From: Chloroflexota bacterium | GTDB taxonomy: Bacteria > Chloroflexota > Anaerolineae > Anaerolineales > Villigracilaceae | Length of the DNA: 64,000 bases | NCBI GenBank assembly: GCA_016223135.1 | Contig: JACRPQ010000017.1 | Location: forward strand, 102,168 to 166,167 | Direction: 5' to 3' | Shown here: piece by piece, positions 55,297 to 63,863 of the stretch | How positions within the stretch are numbered: the first letter of the stretch is position 1 | Layout of the letters: each line of letters starts with the position of its first letter | Position numbers and translations under genes: made by a program | Notes under the pieces: model-generated | Told to the model about the DNA's origin: nothing | What the model saw: the letters and a program-made list of their open reading frames with translations, nothing else | Database searches by the model: none

Positions 55297-57441
55297 TCAA
55301 TTCTCAGGCACAAAATAAATCCAAAAATCGTGACCGGGCACGTCCGAGTCGAACAGGCGCAGCTGCCCGTTTGGGTACAACGCTTTCAGCACGTTCAAGG
55401 TCTCTGTGTCGTTGAACTCCGCCGCTTCCACGTTTGCGCGCACCATGAACAACTTGGGTCCCGTCACTGCCAGCGTGGAGGGCAGGTTTTCGCGCCACAT
55501 CGCCATGTCGCGGTTGGGGATGCCCGCCCAGACCGCTGGCAGGCGCGTATCCACCCAATGCGGGTACGGCACGATCCAGACGGTGTCGGTGCGGCCGTAG
55601 TTCCGCTCGAACTCCTTGATGACCTGCCCCATGTCGGATGTGTTCCACGAACCCTGCCGGAACGAGTTGTAATATTGATTGAAGACCAGGTCATAATTTT
55701 GATAAGCAGAGACCGCCAACAGGATGCCTGCCACAATCCCGGCAAAGACCCTGCGCTTCTTTTCCACGCCGAAACCTGTCACCAGACCATCGAGCGCCAT
55801 CGCCCCGAGAATGAACGCCGGTATGTACGCCGCACCGGCGCGGTTGAGGGCTGGGTTCTCGGCGGGAAACGCCAGCGAGAGCGACGAAGGCAGTTGCAGC
55901 ATGGGAATGGAGAGCAGCAGGAACAAATCCAGCCAGTGACGGCGGCGGAGGTAGCGCACGAGAACCAGAATCACGCCCAGCGCAAACAACGCCGCGGAGA
56001 CCACGTCCAGCGCGGGGCGGTGGGTGACGGAATGCACCCAAATCTCGCCGTCGTCGAGGTTGAACATTTTGAGCGCGTTCCAGACGTTGCTGAAAAAGAT
56101 TTCGTAAGCGGGTCCCGGCAGTGGTTGTTCCGTTCCGCTCAGGCGCGAGAAGGCGCGGAAGCCGAACTCGGCGGGATGCTCGGTCCAGTAACGCAGGAGA
56201 GGCAGGAAGACGAACAACGAGGTGAACGCAAGCAGCGTCAGCCAGATGGGCAAATCCTTGCGAGCGCCTTTGGACTGGGGATGAAGCCAATAGAGGACGA
56301 AGGCAGCCACGACGACAAACGGCACGATGCGCATGGGGCTGTACCCGTGCAAGCCGAGTCCGAGGAAGAGACCAGCGAGGAGAAAGTCGTTGCGGCTGCG
56401 AGTCTGCAAGCCGCGGATGAGGAAGAGAAGCGTCGCCGCGGCGAAGAGGGGATAGAGCGGGAAGCGTAATCCCACGCGGCTGATGACGTTGGGCCAGTAG
56501 CCAATCCCTGTGAGGATGAAGGCAAAGAGTCCCACGCGCGCGCCGCCAATCTCTTTGCCCAACAGGTAAACGAACGGCAGAGTCAAAAAACCGAGGATGG
56601 CGGTGCCAAGTTTGAGGCTGAGGAACGACAGTCCGGTGCCGAAGAGTTTTGCGACGAGCAGCGTCCAGTACATTTGGAAGGCTTCGCGCCCGGTGTTGCG
56701 CGGGAAGAAGATGCGGGTCTGCCCTTGCGAAACGTCGTACACGTCGAGGATTTTTTCGGCGTGGTCGCTGAACGGTTCGGGTGGGACGCTGGAGGTTTGG
56801 TAGAAGCGGAAGAAGAAGATCAGCGCAGTGACGGCAATGAGGAGGAGCGTCCAACTGTTGAAGCGTAAGGGGGTGAGTGTCCGCGGCTGTTTCACCCAAA
56901 AGGCGAATACAAACAACGCCACCGCCGTCAACCAGACGATGAGATTGGTCGCCGTGAAAAGGTTGCCTTTGAAGAGCACAAACGCCGCAAATCCCAGCGG
57001 GATGCTAAACAGCAGGGCGAGACGCCGGTAGGTGAGGGGGTCGGTTCCTTCTCCCCCATTCCATCTCCCAGTGGGAGAGGAGCGCAGGGGTGAGGGAAGA
57101 TTCCATTCGCCGCGCTGGATTGCCCAGCCGAGCAGGGCAAAGGCGGCGAGGTAAAAGGCAATTCCCAACGGGGAGGCGGTGGAAGGCGGCTCGAAAGTGT
57201 TCTGCCCAATCAGCGCAAGGAACAGGGCGAGGAGGGAGCGCCAGGGGAAGGGAATTGATTGGTAATTGGCGATTGGTAATTGGGCTTCTTCCGATTTTTC
57301 GCCCAATGCCGACTGTCCCTCATCAACGGCTGCTGACTGCTCTTCCAGTTGAATCCGTTCGCCGCCGAATCGAAACAGGGATTTGACGTAATCGAGAACG
57401 CTGGGTTCTTGTGGTTCGGGCTGCTGTGTCTCGTTGCTCAT
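55297..57441 (-). CDS. Glycosyltransferase family 39-like membrane protein
   Basis: 'KILDVYDVSQGQTRIFFPRNTGREAFQMYWTLLVAKLFGTGLSFLSLKLGTAILGFLTLPFVYLLGKEIGG'. Confidence 0.85.
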   Translation of the reverse strand: MSNETQQPEPQEPSVLDYVKSLFRFGGERIQLEEQSAAVDEGQSALGEKSEEAQLPIANYQSIPFPWRSLLALFLALIGQNTFEPPSTASPLGIAFYLAAFALLGWAIQRGEWNLPSPLRSSPTGRWNGGEGTDPLTYRRLALLFSIPLGFAAFVLFKGNLFTATNLIVWLTAVALFVFAFWVKQPRTLTPLRFNSWTLLLIAVTALIFFFRFYQTSSVPPEPFSDHAEKILDVYDVSQGQTRIFFPRNTGREAFQMYWTLLVAKLFGTGLSFLSLKLGTAILGFLTLPFVYLLGKEIGGARVGLFAFILTGIGYWPNVISRVGLRFPLYPLFAAATLLFLIRGLQTRSRNDFLLAGLFLGLGLHGYSPMRIVPFVVVAAFVLYWLHPQSKGARKDLPIWLTLLAFTSLFVFLPLLRYWTEHPAEFGFRAFSRLSGTEQPLPGPAYEIFFSNVWNALKMFNLDDGEIWVHSVTHRPALDVVSAALFALGVILVLVRYLRRRHWLDLFLLLSIPMLQLPSSLSLAFPAENPALNRAGAAYIPAFILGAMALDGLVTGFGVEKKRRVFAGIVAGILLAVSAYQNYDLVFNQYYNSFRQGSWNTSDMGQVIKEFERNYGRTDTVWIVPYPHWVDTRLPAVWAGIPNRDMAMWRENLPSTLAVTGPKLFMVRANVEAAEFNDTETLNVLKALYPNGQLRLFDSDVPGHDFWIYFVPEN
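57047..57098. repeat. Dispersed palindrome family B inside the GT39 CDS
   Basis: CCTTCTCCCCCATTCCATCTCCCAGTGGGAGAGGAGCGCAGGGGTGAGGGA; encodes LPSPLRSSPTGRWNGGEG. Confidence 0.78.
57257..57284. repeat. GATTGGT/AATTGGC heptads inside the GT39 CDS (encodes AQLPIANYQSIP)
   Basis: gattggt aattggc gattggt aattggg. Confidence 0.82.
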
Positions 57442-57469
57442 TCTTCAACTGATTACTTGATTACTGAAT

Positions 57470-58183
57470 TTAGCGTTTTTTCGCAATCACAATGATGCTT
57501 TCCCCCCATCGGTAAGGAAGGAAAACCAAACCTGTCATCGCCTGAAATCCGCCAAGCGAACCGAAGAACAGTTTTTGAATCATGGGCGGCACAAAGCGGA
57601 TGTAGGGGACATCCCAGAAGCCATCGGCAAAGATGCGTTGAACGGCAAAACCTGCGTCTTCGATATAGGACATCCACTCGGCGGGACGTTTGAGGGAGAT
57701 GTGTGTCGGGTCCTGGTAGCCGATCCAGCGGTCGCCTTTCCATGGCTTGAGCAGGGAATCGAGGTTGGGGGTGGCGAGGATGAGCGTGCCGCCCGGCTCG
57801 GTCACACGCGCGATTTCTTGAATCGCCTTTTGGGGGTCGGGCAGGTGTTCCACAATGTGCTTGATGATAACGACGTTAAATGAGCGGTTGGTAAATGGCA
57901 ATTCCTGGGCGCTGGCAGTCTGCAAGCGGGAGGCGCTGACGACCTCTTTGGATTTTTTCACCGCCCAGTGATTGATGTCAACACCGTAGGTTTTGAAGGT
58001 GTCTTCGAGTTGAGCAACGAGATGCCCCATGCCTGACCCGACTTCGAGCAGGCGCGCGCCGCGCTTCCCATAACGCCGCGCCAGCATGGCATAGAAGCGG
58101 TTCGACCACCAGTACATGCTGTATTTGGCAAAGGAGACGTTGGCGTAGGTGTGGGAGGAAAAGTATGTTTCGTCGAAGGACAT
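57470..58183 (-). CDS. Class I SAM-dependent methyltransferase
   Basis: 'GARLLEVGSGMGHLVAQLEDTFKTYGVDIN', 'FNVVIIKHIVEHLPDPQKAIQEIARVTEPGGTLILATPN'. Confidence 0.92.
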   Translation of the reverse strand: MSFDETYFSSHTYANVSFAKYSMYWWSNRFYAMLARRYGKRGARLLEVGSGMGHLVAQLEDTFKTYGVDINHWAVKKSKEVVSASRLQTASAQELPFTNRSFNVVIIKHIVEHLPDPQKAIQEIARVTEPGGTLILATPNLDSLLKPWKGDRWIGYQDPTHISLKRPAEWMSYIEDAGFAVQRIFADGFWDVPYIRFVPPMIQKLFFGSLGGFQAMTGLVFLPYRWGESIIVIAKKR

Positions 58184-58192
58184 GGTTTAAGC

Positions 58193-58278
58193 GGACAGGT
58201 ACACAAGTAGACAGGTAGACAGGTAGACAAGTCGGTACGTGTTTACGTGTGTACCTGTGTACGTGTGTACGTGTTTAC
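58193..58278. repeat. 8-bp tandem repeat array (AGACAGGT / GTACGTGT), two oppositely oriented halves
   Basis: ggacaggt acacaagt agacaggt agacaggt agacaagt ... gtacgtgt ttacgtgt gtacctgt gtacgtgt gtacgtgt ttac. Confidence 0.88.
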
Positions 58279-59033
58279 TTTCTTCTCGCAATATAAAACG
58301 TGAACGTTCCATTCTCCAGCGGTTCGGGCGAGGCGTAGCGTTCCACGAATTTCCTCGTAAAAAACAAATTCCATCTCGTCCGCGAGAGGATCCATTTGCC
58401 TGCCAGGGCGCGCGCGAACAGCGATGGAACGCCGAAATAATGTCCCCATTCTAACACGCGCATCGAGGCGGGAGAGAAGTAATGCCACCAACGTACCAGT
58501 TCGAATCCTGCACGCTCGAGGCGTTCCTGCCAGACATCGGGATCATCCGCATGGTGGACGCGCGAGATTTTGCGAAACCATTCGGTGTAGCCTTTGCCCA
58601 ACAGGCGCGAGAGCGAGAGTTCGCTCAGGTAGCGCGGATTTGGCACACAGAAATAAAACGGCGCGCCGGGCTTCAGCACGCGGGCGGTTTCCTGAAGGAC
58701 GTTGTCAATATGCGGGATGTGTTCGAGGACCGAGTTGCTGAATCCGCTGGCGAAATAAGCATCAGGAAAAGGGACGCGGGAACCGTCCGCTTCGATGAGG
58801 GATGTGTAAGCGCCATAACGCTTCGCCTCGTGGATGGGAGCGTGCCAGGGGTCGAGCCCCACGTCAATTTTCTGTTCGAAGGTCAGCGAGGCAAAGTGAC
58901 CGTCGCCGCAGCCCACATCGAGGACGGGGGCAGGCAGGGGCAAATCCTGATAATACGAGCTTTCCACCGCGCGCAAAAAGGCGCGAAAGTAGGGCAAATC
59001 GCGCAGGTGTAAAAATAAAAAGTCTTTTTTCAA
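58275..59033 (-). CDS. Class I SAM-dependent methyltransferase
   Basis: 'PVLDVGCGDGHFASLTFEQKIDVGLDPW', 'FSNSVLEHIPHIDNVLQETARVLKPGAPFYFCVPN'. Confidence 0.9.
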   Translation of the reverse strand: MKKDFLFLHLRDLPYFRAFLRAVESSYYQDLPLPAPVLDVGCGDGHFASLTFEQKIDVGLDPWHAPIHEAKRYGAYTSLIEADGSRVPFPDAYFASGFSNSVLEHIPHIDNVLQETARVLKPGAPFYFCVPNPRYLSELSLSRLLGKGYTEWFRKISRVHHADDPDVWQERLERAGFELVRWWHYFSPASMRVLEWGHYFGVPSLFARALAGKWILSRTRWNLFFTRKFVERYASPEPLENGTFTFYIARRK

Positions 59034-59245
59034 TTCCTGGTCTCAGCAGTGGGTTTGACAATCCAGTACGCCAGGGCGCCCAAAATGGGGACAGCGCAGA
59101 TAAGAAGCGCCCAAATCGCCAGCGGCGCACCGCTCAACTTTTTCTTTGAAAGGTCAATCAGCGAAATAATTGGCAAGCCGATCAGCAAAATGATGGAGAG
59201 CAGCTGAACGAGCAGAAATCCGACATTGATTCCGACGACTTGCAT
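59030..59245 (-). CDS. Small PLDc_N-type two-TM protein
   Basis: 'LIGLPIISLIDLSKKKLSGAPLAIWALLICAVPILGALAYWIVKP'. Confidence 0.85.
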   Translation of the reverse strand: MQVVGINVGFLLVQLLSIILLIGLPIISLIDLSKKKLSGAPLAIWALLICAVPILGALAYWIVKPTAETRN

Positions 59246-59247
59246 GT

Positions 59248-60411
59248 TTACCTTCCTTTCTTTATCAAACGTTCGAATAGCTTTTCGTATTCTTGTGCAA
59301 TCGAATCAGGATTATACGTCTTCCTGATTGAATCCACATCGCCTTTGAATTTTTGCGGTTCATCCAGGACCTCGAGGATGGATTCCGCCAAACTGACCGC
59401 ATCCCCAATTTTGGCGACTCGTCCCATGCCGTGCATCATCACGGGCTGACGCACGCCCGGCAAAGCGGACGGGACGCACGGCACGCCGTTCATCATCGCT
59501 TCGATTTGCACGAGACCGAACGCCTCGGTGGAGTTGAGCGAAGGGACGGTCAGCACGTCGAGGTTGGGGTAGAACGCCGCCATTTGAACGGGGTCGAGGT
59601 TGCCGAGAAACGTCCAATGCCCCGCGATTTCGTATTCACGGATGCGCGGTATGAGGCGGTCGTAATATGCCTGTTCGCCCATCACGTTTTGGTACGTGCC
59701 GGCAAACAGCACCTGCGCCTGCGGGTATTTTTGCAGGATGATGGGCAAGGCATCGAGCAATACCTCCACGCCCTTTTCGGCGGCGAAGCGCGCCGCCATG
59801 CCGATGACGGGACGCCGTTCGCGGATGTGATGCTTCTGCGCGAACGCTTCTACCGCGCCGGGCAGCGGCGGCGGCAGTTCAACGGGAGGCAGGATCGGGG
59901 TCAGTTTGGAGGCGTAGCGCGAGAGATAGGGCGAGTTGTCCGCGTAGTCCTGGGTGTAGGTCACGATGTGATTCGCCAAAATCCCCGCCATGTTGTTTTG
60001 AAAGTCCACCACGGCGTTGACGAAGCGGTTAAAAAGTCCGCTGGGAAGTTGCAAGTCGCAGTGATAGGTGAGCACGGCGGGCTTGCCGAACAGTCGGGCG
60101 CGGAAGGCAACGCCGGGCGCATCGAACTGGGGGAGGTGCAACTGAACGACATCGTGCTGTGCCACGAGTTTGGTGGCTACAAAGCCGAACGTGGGAGCGA
60201 TGACGCCCTTGCTGATGCGCGCCGCAACAGGGACGCGGAGGACTTTGACGCCGCCCATGGTCTCTTCGAGCGGAAGGGATGGGTCGTATTGCGTGGTCAT
60301 CACGGTCACTTGATGTCCGCGTTGGGCGAAGGCGCGCGCCAGACGCTCGGCGTAGATGGTGAGACCCGATGTGTGCGGGCGGTAGTAGGTAAGTACGGTC
60401 AGAATTTTCAT
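59248..60411 (-). CDS. Glycosyltransferase family 4 protein
   Basis: 'MKILTVLTYYRPHTSGLTIYAERLARAFAQRGHQVTVMT', 'RFAAEKGVEVLLDALPIIL', 'EAFGLVQIEAMMNGVPCV'. Confidence 0.93.
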   Translation of the reverse strand: MKILTVLTYYRPHTSGLTIYAERLARAFAQRGHQVTVMTTQYDPSLPLEETMGGVKVLRVPVAARISKGVIAPTFGFVATKLVAQHDVVQLHLPQFDAPGVAFRARLFGKPAVLTYHCDLQLPSGLFNRFVNAVVDFQNNMAGILANHIVTYTQDYADNSPYLSRYASKLTPILPPVELPPPLPGAVEAFAQKHHIRERRPVIGMAARFAAEKGVEVLLDALPIILQKYPQAQVLFAGTYQNVMGEQAYYDRLIPRIREYEIAGHWTFLGNLDPVQMAAFYPNLDVLTVPSLNSTEAFGLVQIEAMMNGVPCVPSALPGVRQPVMMHGMGRVAKIGDAVSLAESILEVLDEPQKFKGDVDSIRKTYNPDSIAQEYEKLFERLIKKGR

Positions 60412-60533
60412 AAGCGCGGGGATTATAACAAGGTTACTGTTGTCATGCGTATTTGGCGGTCTCTATCGTCATCCCTCATCGGCGGCAGGCAAAATAATCT
60501 CCGTTTGATACAATCAATGCACCGAGGTCATCC

Positions 60534-60941
60534 ATGCAAAACAAAACTTTCCTTTGGTTCATCACAACATTGAAAGAAGCGGCTTGGGCGCCGCTGGCAG
60601 TCTTTGGATTTTACGTCTTTGGGTTGTTTACCCGCCTGTATGACTTGTTTCCCCCGCTGGATGTTCCCACGCATTTCATGGGCGGTGTGGTCATTACCTA
60701 TTTCTATCGCATTGCCATTCGCAATGCACAGCGGTTAGTTGGAGAGATTCCGCCGCCTATTCAGGTTGTCTTTGCTTTTACCTGCACAGGGACAACGACC
60801 GTCTTTTGGGAGTTCTACGAAAACTTCGCCGACCATTTCCTCGGCACGCACATGGTGCGCGGGTTGGAAGATACGATTGTGGATTTGATTTTGGGGGTTT
60901 CGGGGGCGCTGGTGTTATCGGTGTTGTATCGGAAGAAGTAA
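60534..60941 (+). CDS. Small integral membrane protein of unknown function
   Basis: 135-aa ORF with four predicted hydrophobic segments; 'FWEFYENFADHFLGTHMVRGLEDTIVDLILGVSGALV'. Confidence 0.7.
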   Translation: MQNKTFLWFITTLKEAAWAPLAVFGFYVFGLFTRLYDLFPPLDVPTHFMGGVVITYFYRIAIRNAQRLVGEIPPPIQVVFAFTCTGTTTVFWEFYENFADHFLGTHMVRGLEDTIVDLILGVSGALVLSVLYRKK

Positions 60942-60973
60942 ACGCAACTATGAATGGTATAGCAAAAAATGTG

Positions 60974-61741
60974 TCATTCCCTGATTGTTTTCAACAATGA
61001 CACAAATTCTTGATTGATCGCATCATATCCTGCAGTATTCAAGTGCAATTCATCGATCTGATACATATCACGCAGCCTTCCGTTTTCATCAGCCAAAATC
61101 GCAAAGGTGTCAAAGACAACGACTTTATCATCAGCAAGAGATTTGATGAATATATTGACATCTTTTATCGCCAATGGGATATCTTCAGACCAAAATATTC
61201 TTCTCTGGATTGGATATTCGCCAACAGGGAAAACTGTGGTTATGATTACCATTGCCCCTTGTTCACGCGCCAAACCAATTATTTGCTGAATGTTGTTTTT
61301 GCAATCCATGATGATGTCAGATTTCTTCTCTGGGAACAAAGGAATGGTCTTCAAGTCATTGATGCAGACCTGGATAACAAGTATATCTGGATATAAAGGC
61401 TGAACATGGGCGCTGTAGCGTTGAAGAACTTGTGTGGATGTTTGAGAGCCTATACCGCGATTGGTGAATTTGAACCCATCAAGAGAAGGCGATGGCCAAT
61501 TTGCGGCTCTGGAATCGCCAAAGAATACAACATGTGTGGTTTCAGAATTCAAGGTTTCTGTTTGTGGTTCCTCCATCGGAAAAAATTCAAGATTCAATGG
61601 ATCTAAGCGCAAATCATTAAGCTGAAAGTAATACAGCCGACTATAGTTAAACAAGGAAAAATTCAGCATCACTGAACCAGTCAGCAATGTCACCAGCAGT
61701 AAACAAATAATTCCTAATCGGCTGCCGATTTTCTTTTGCAT
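60974..61741 (-). CDS. SGNH/GDSL-type hydrolase with N-terminal membrane anchor
   Basis: 'HVVFFGDSRAANW', 'ILVIQVCINDLKTI', 'QIDELHLNTAGYDAINQEFV'. Confidence 0.82.
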   Translation of the reverse strand: MQKKIGSRLGIICLLLVTLLTGSVMLNFSLFNYSRLYYFQLNDLRLDPLNLEFFPMEEPQTETLNSETTHVVFFGDSRAANWPSPSLDGFKFTNRGIGSQTSTQVLQRYSAHVQPLYPDILVIQVCINDLKTIPLFPEKKSDIIMDCKNNIQQIIGLAREQGAMVIITTVFPVGEYPIQRRIFWSEDIPLAIKDVNIFIKSLADDKVVVFDTFAILADENGRLRDMYQIDELHLNTAGYDAINQEFVSLLKTIRE

Positions 61742-61763
61742 GTCATCATCCCAACCCAATCCC

Positions 61764-62789
61764 CTAAAACAACTCCCGATTCTCCTTCACCCAATTGAAC
61801 AACATCTCGATGCCCTCTTCCAAACCGATTTTCGGCTCCCAGCCTAATTCCTGTTTTGCCTTGCGCGTATCGGCGTAGAAGACCTTTTGGTCGCCGGGAC
61901 GCCAATCGGCGCGGGCGACTTCTATCTTTTTGCCGAGCAGGCGTTCCAGGATGGGACCGAACTCCGCCCAGATGGACATCACATTACGCGCGCCGCCGCC
62001 CATGTTGTAAATCTGCCCTTTAGCAACATCAATCCTTTCAATGGCAGCGTCATAGGCGTTCAGCAAATCTTCCACGTGTAGCACATCGCGCACCTGTTTG
62101 CCGTCGCCGTAGATGGTGATTTGACGTCCTGTCACCGCGGCGATGATCATCCATGCCAGCCAGCCCTGATCTTCGATGCCGAACTGCCGCGGTCCGTAAA
62201 TACAACTCTGACGGAAGACCACAGTCCGCAGACCGTAAATGCGCGCGTAATCGCGCACGTACTGGTCGCCCGCGCCCTTGCTGCACCCATAGGGCGAGTG
62301 AAAATCAATCGGCTGGCTTTCGGGACAGCCGTGTTCCAATTCCGCATAACGCCAACGCGTGGCTTCCTCGACAACCTTCACATCCTCCATCCCGCCATAC
62401 ACTTTGTTGGTGGATGCGTAAACGAAGATCGGATTGCGCCCCGAAAGCCGCGCGGCTTCGAGCGCGTTGAACGTGCCGAGCGCGTTCGCTTCGAAATCCT
62501 CTCTTGGATTTGTGACGGATGTCGTGACTGCCACCTGCCCCGCCAAATGGACGATGACATCCGCATCCTTTGCCGCTTCTGCAATCCGGTCGGCGCTTCG
62601 CACATCCCCGACGATGAGACGGAACGCGTCGTCCCCAAACTGACTCTTCAACCAGTCAATGTTCCGCGGAGCGCCCGCGCGGGAGAGGTTGTCGAAGATA
62701 GTGACATGCTCATTTCGTTGAATCAGCCTGCGGGCGTAGTTCGAACCGATGAATCCCGCCCCGCCTGTAATAAGATACTTCCTAGTCAT
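61764..62789 (-). CDS. NAD-dependent epimerase/dehydratase, CDP-paratose 2-epimerase-like
   Basis: 'YLITGGAGFIGSNYARRLIQRNEHVTIFDNLSRAGAPRNIDWL', 'PYGCSKGAGDQYVRDYARIYGLRTVVFRQSCIYGPRQFG'. Confidence 0.9.
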   Translation of the reverse strand: MTRKYLITGGAGFIGSNYARRLIQRNEHVTIFDNLSRAGAPRNIDWLKSQFGDDAFRLIVGDVRSADRIAEAAKDADVIVHLAGQVAVTTSVTNPREDFEANALGTFNALEAARLSGRNPIFVYASTNKVYGGMEDVKVVEEATRWRYAELEHGCPESQPIDFHSPYGCSKGAGDQYVRDYARIYGLRTVVFRQSCIYGPRQFGIEDQGWLAWMIIAAVTGRQITIYGDGKQVRDVLHVEDLLNAYDAAIERIDVAKGQIYNMGGGARNVMSIWAEFGPILERLLGKKIEVARADWRPGDQKVFYADTRKAKQELGWEPKIGLEEGIEMLFNWVKENRELF

Positions 62790-63777
62790 TGCTCTGTTTG
62801 TTCCTCAAGTTCATCAATTGTTGATAGACGCCGGAAAGGGTCTGCCCCTGAATGGACAGCCCGATGGCTCCCAGCGCCATGCTGTTGAGATAGTTGTAAA
62901 AGCGCGTGGTCAATGCCACGGCGAAGGAGGTCGACTCGTCGCCGGAGAGCACGGTCATGGCGTAGGTGTAAACGCCTTCGAAGGTGCCCACCGCGCCCGG
63001 CAGGGAGGGAATCGCGCCGCCGAACGCCGCCATCCCCAGCCCAAACATCGCCCAAATGACGGTTGCCTGCGGGAAGAACGAGGTGATGATGAAATAGTAC
63101 GAGACGATGGCTGTACCCCAGTTGACCGTCATCCAAAACAAAAAGCGCAGGAACAACCAGCCATCGGTGAGGACGCTCAAGCCGGCAAAAAACGATTCGA
63201 GAAATCTGCCGCCGGCGCGCTGAAGCGGGGTCCAGCGCGCGCTGAGTTTGTGAAAGAGGTCGAGCGCCCACTGGTGAGTGCGCGCCAAAATGTACATAAC
63301 GAGCAGTCCAATCACCACCACCGCGCCGACGATGTACGCCGCGCGGTCGGCGCCTTCCACGTTCACCACAAAGGGCAGAGCCGCCAGCAGGAGCGCCGCC
63401 GAGAAGCCGAGGTCCACCACCCGCTCGATGACCACGGTCGGCAGGATTTCCATGAATTTCAAATCGCTCCTGCGGCTGAGCAGAAAGGCGCGCCCCAGTT
63501 CGCCGAGGCGAAAGGGCAGGACGTTGTTGAGCAGGTAACCGGCGCTCAGCGACCAGAAGACATCCTTGAACGCTCCGCGATTGCGCAGGAGCGTCCACCA
63601 CACCATGCCGCGGATCGCCATCCAAACGAAGCCAATCGCCAGCCCGACGGAAAGACGCACGTAGTTGGCGTTGCGAATGGCTGCGACCATCGCCCGCAAG
63701 TCCACGACGGAAAGGATGGCGATAATCAAGCCAATGCTGATGACGGCTCCCGGGAGCCAGCGTTTCCAATCTTTCAT
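62782..63777 (-). CDS. Lysylphosphatidylglycerol synthase TM-region (flippase-like) family protein
   Basis: 'YLLNNVLPFRLGELGRAFLLSRRSDLKFMEILPTVVIERVVDL', 'PSLPGAVGTFEGVY'; start reassigned to 63777. Confidence 0.88.
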   Translation of the reverse strand: MKDWKRWLPGAVISIGLIIAILSVVDLRAMVAAIRNANYVRLSVGLAIGFVWMAIRGMVWWTLLRNRGAFKDVFWSLSAGYLLNNVLPFRLGELGRAFLLSRRSDLKFMEILPTVVIERVVDLGFSAALLLAALPFVVNVEGADRAAYIVGAVVVIGLLVMYILARTHQWALDLFHKLSARWTPLQRAGGRFLESFFAGLSVLTDGWLFLRFLFWMTVNWGTAIVSYYFIITSFFPQATVIWAMFGLGMAAFGGAIPSLPGAVGTFEGVYTYAMTVLSGDESTSFAVALTTRFYNYLNSMALGAIGLSIQGQTLSGVYQQLMNLRNKQSND

Positions 63778-63799
63778 GTTTGTTCCTTTGGGTGTGAAT

Positions 63800-63863
63800 G
63801 TGCACAAGTGGGCAGGCAGATACGTACACAGGTAGACAGGTAGACACGTAAACAGGTAGACAG
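63800..63863. repeat. 8-bp tandem repeat array GTAGACAG, 8 units, upstream of the flippase-like gene
   Basis: gtgcacaa gtgggcag gcagatac gtacacag gtagacag gtagacac gtaaacag gtagacag. Confidence 0.9.

Noticed and set aside
58495-58515. tRNA T-arm-like 'agttcgaatcctg'
   Set aside because: Lies inside a methyltransferase CDS with no matching acceptor or anticodon arms.
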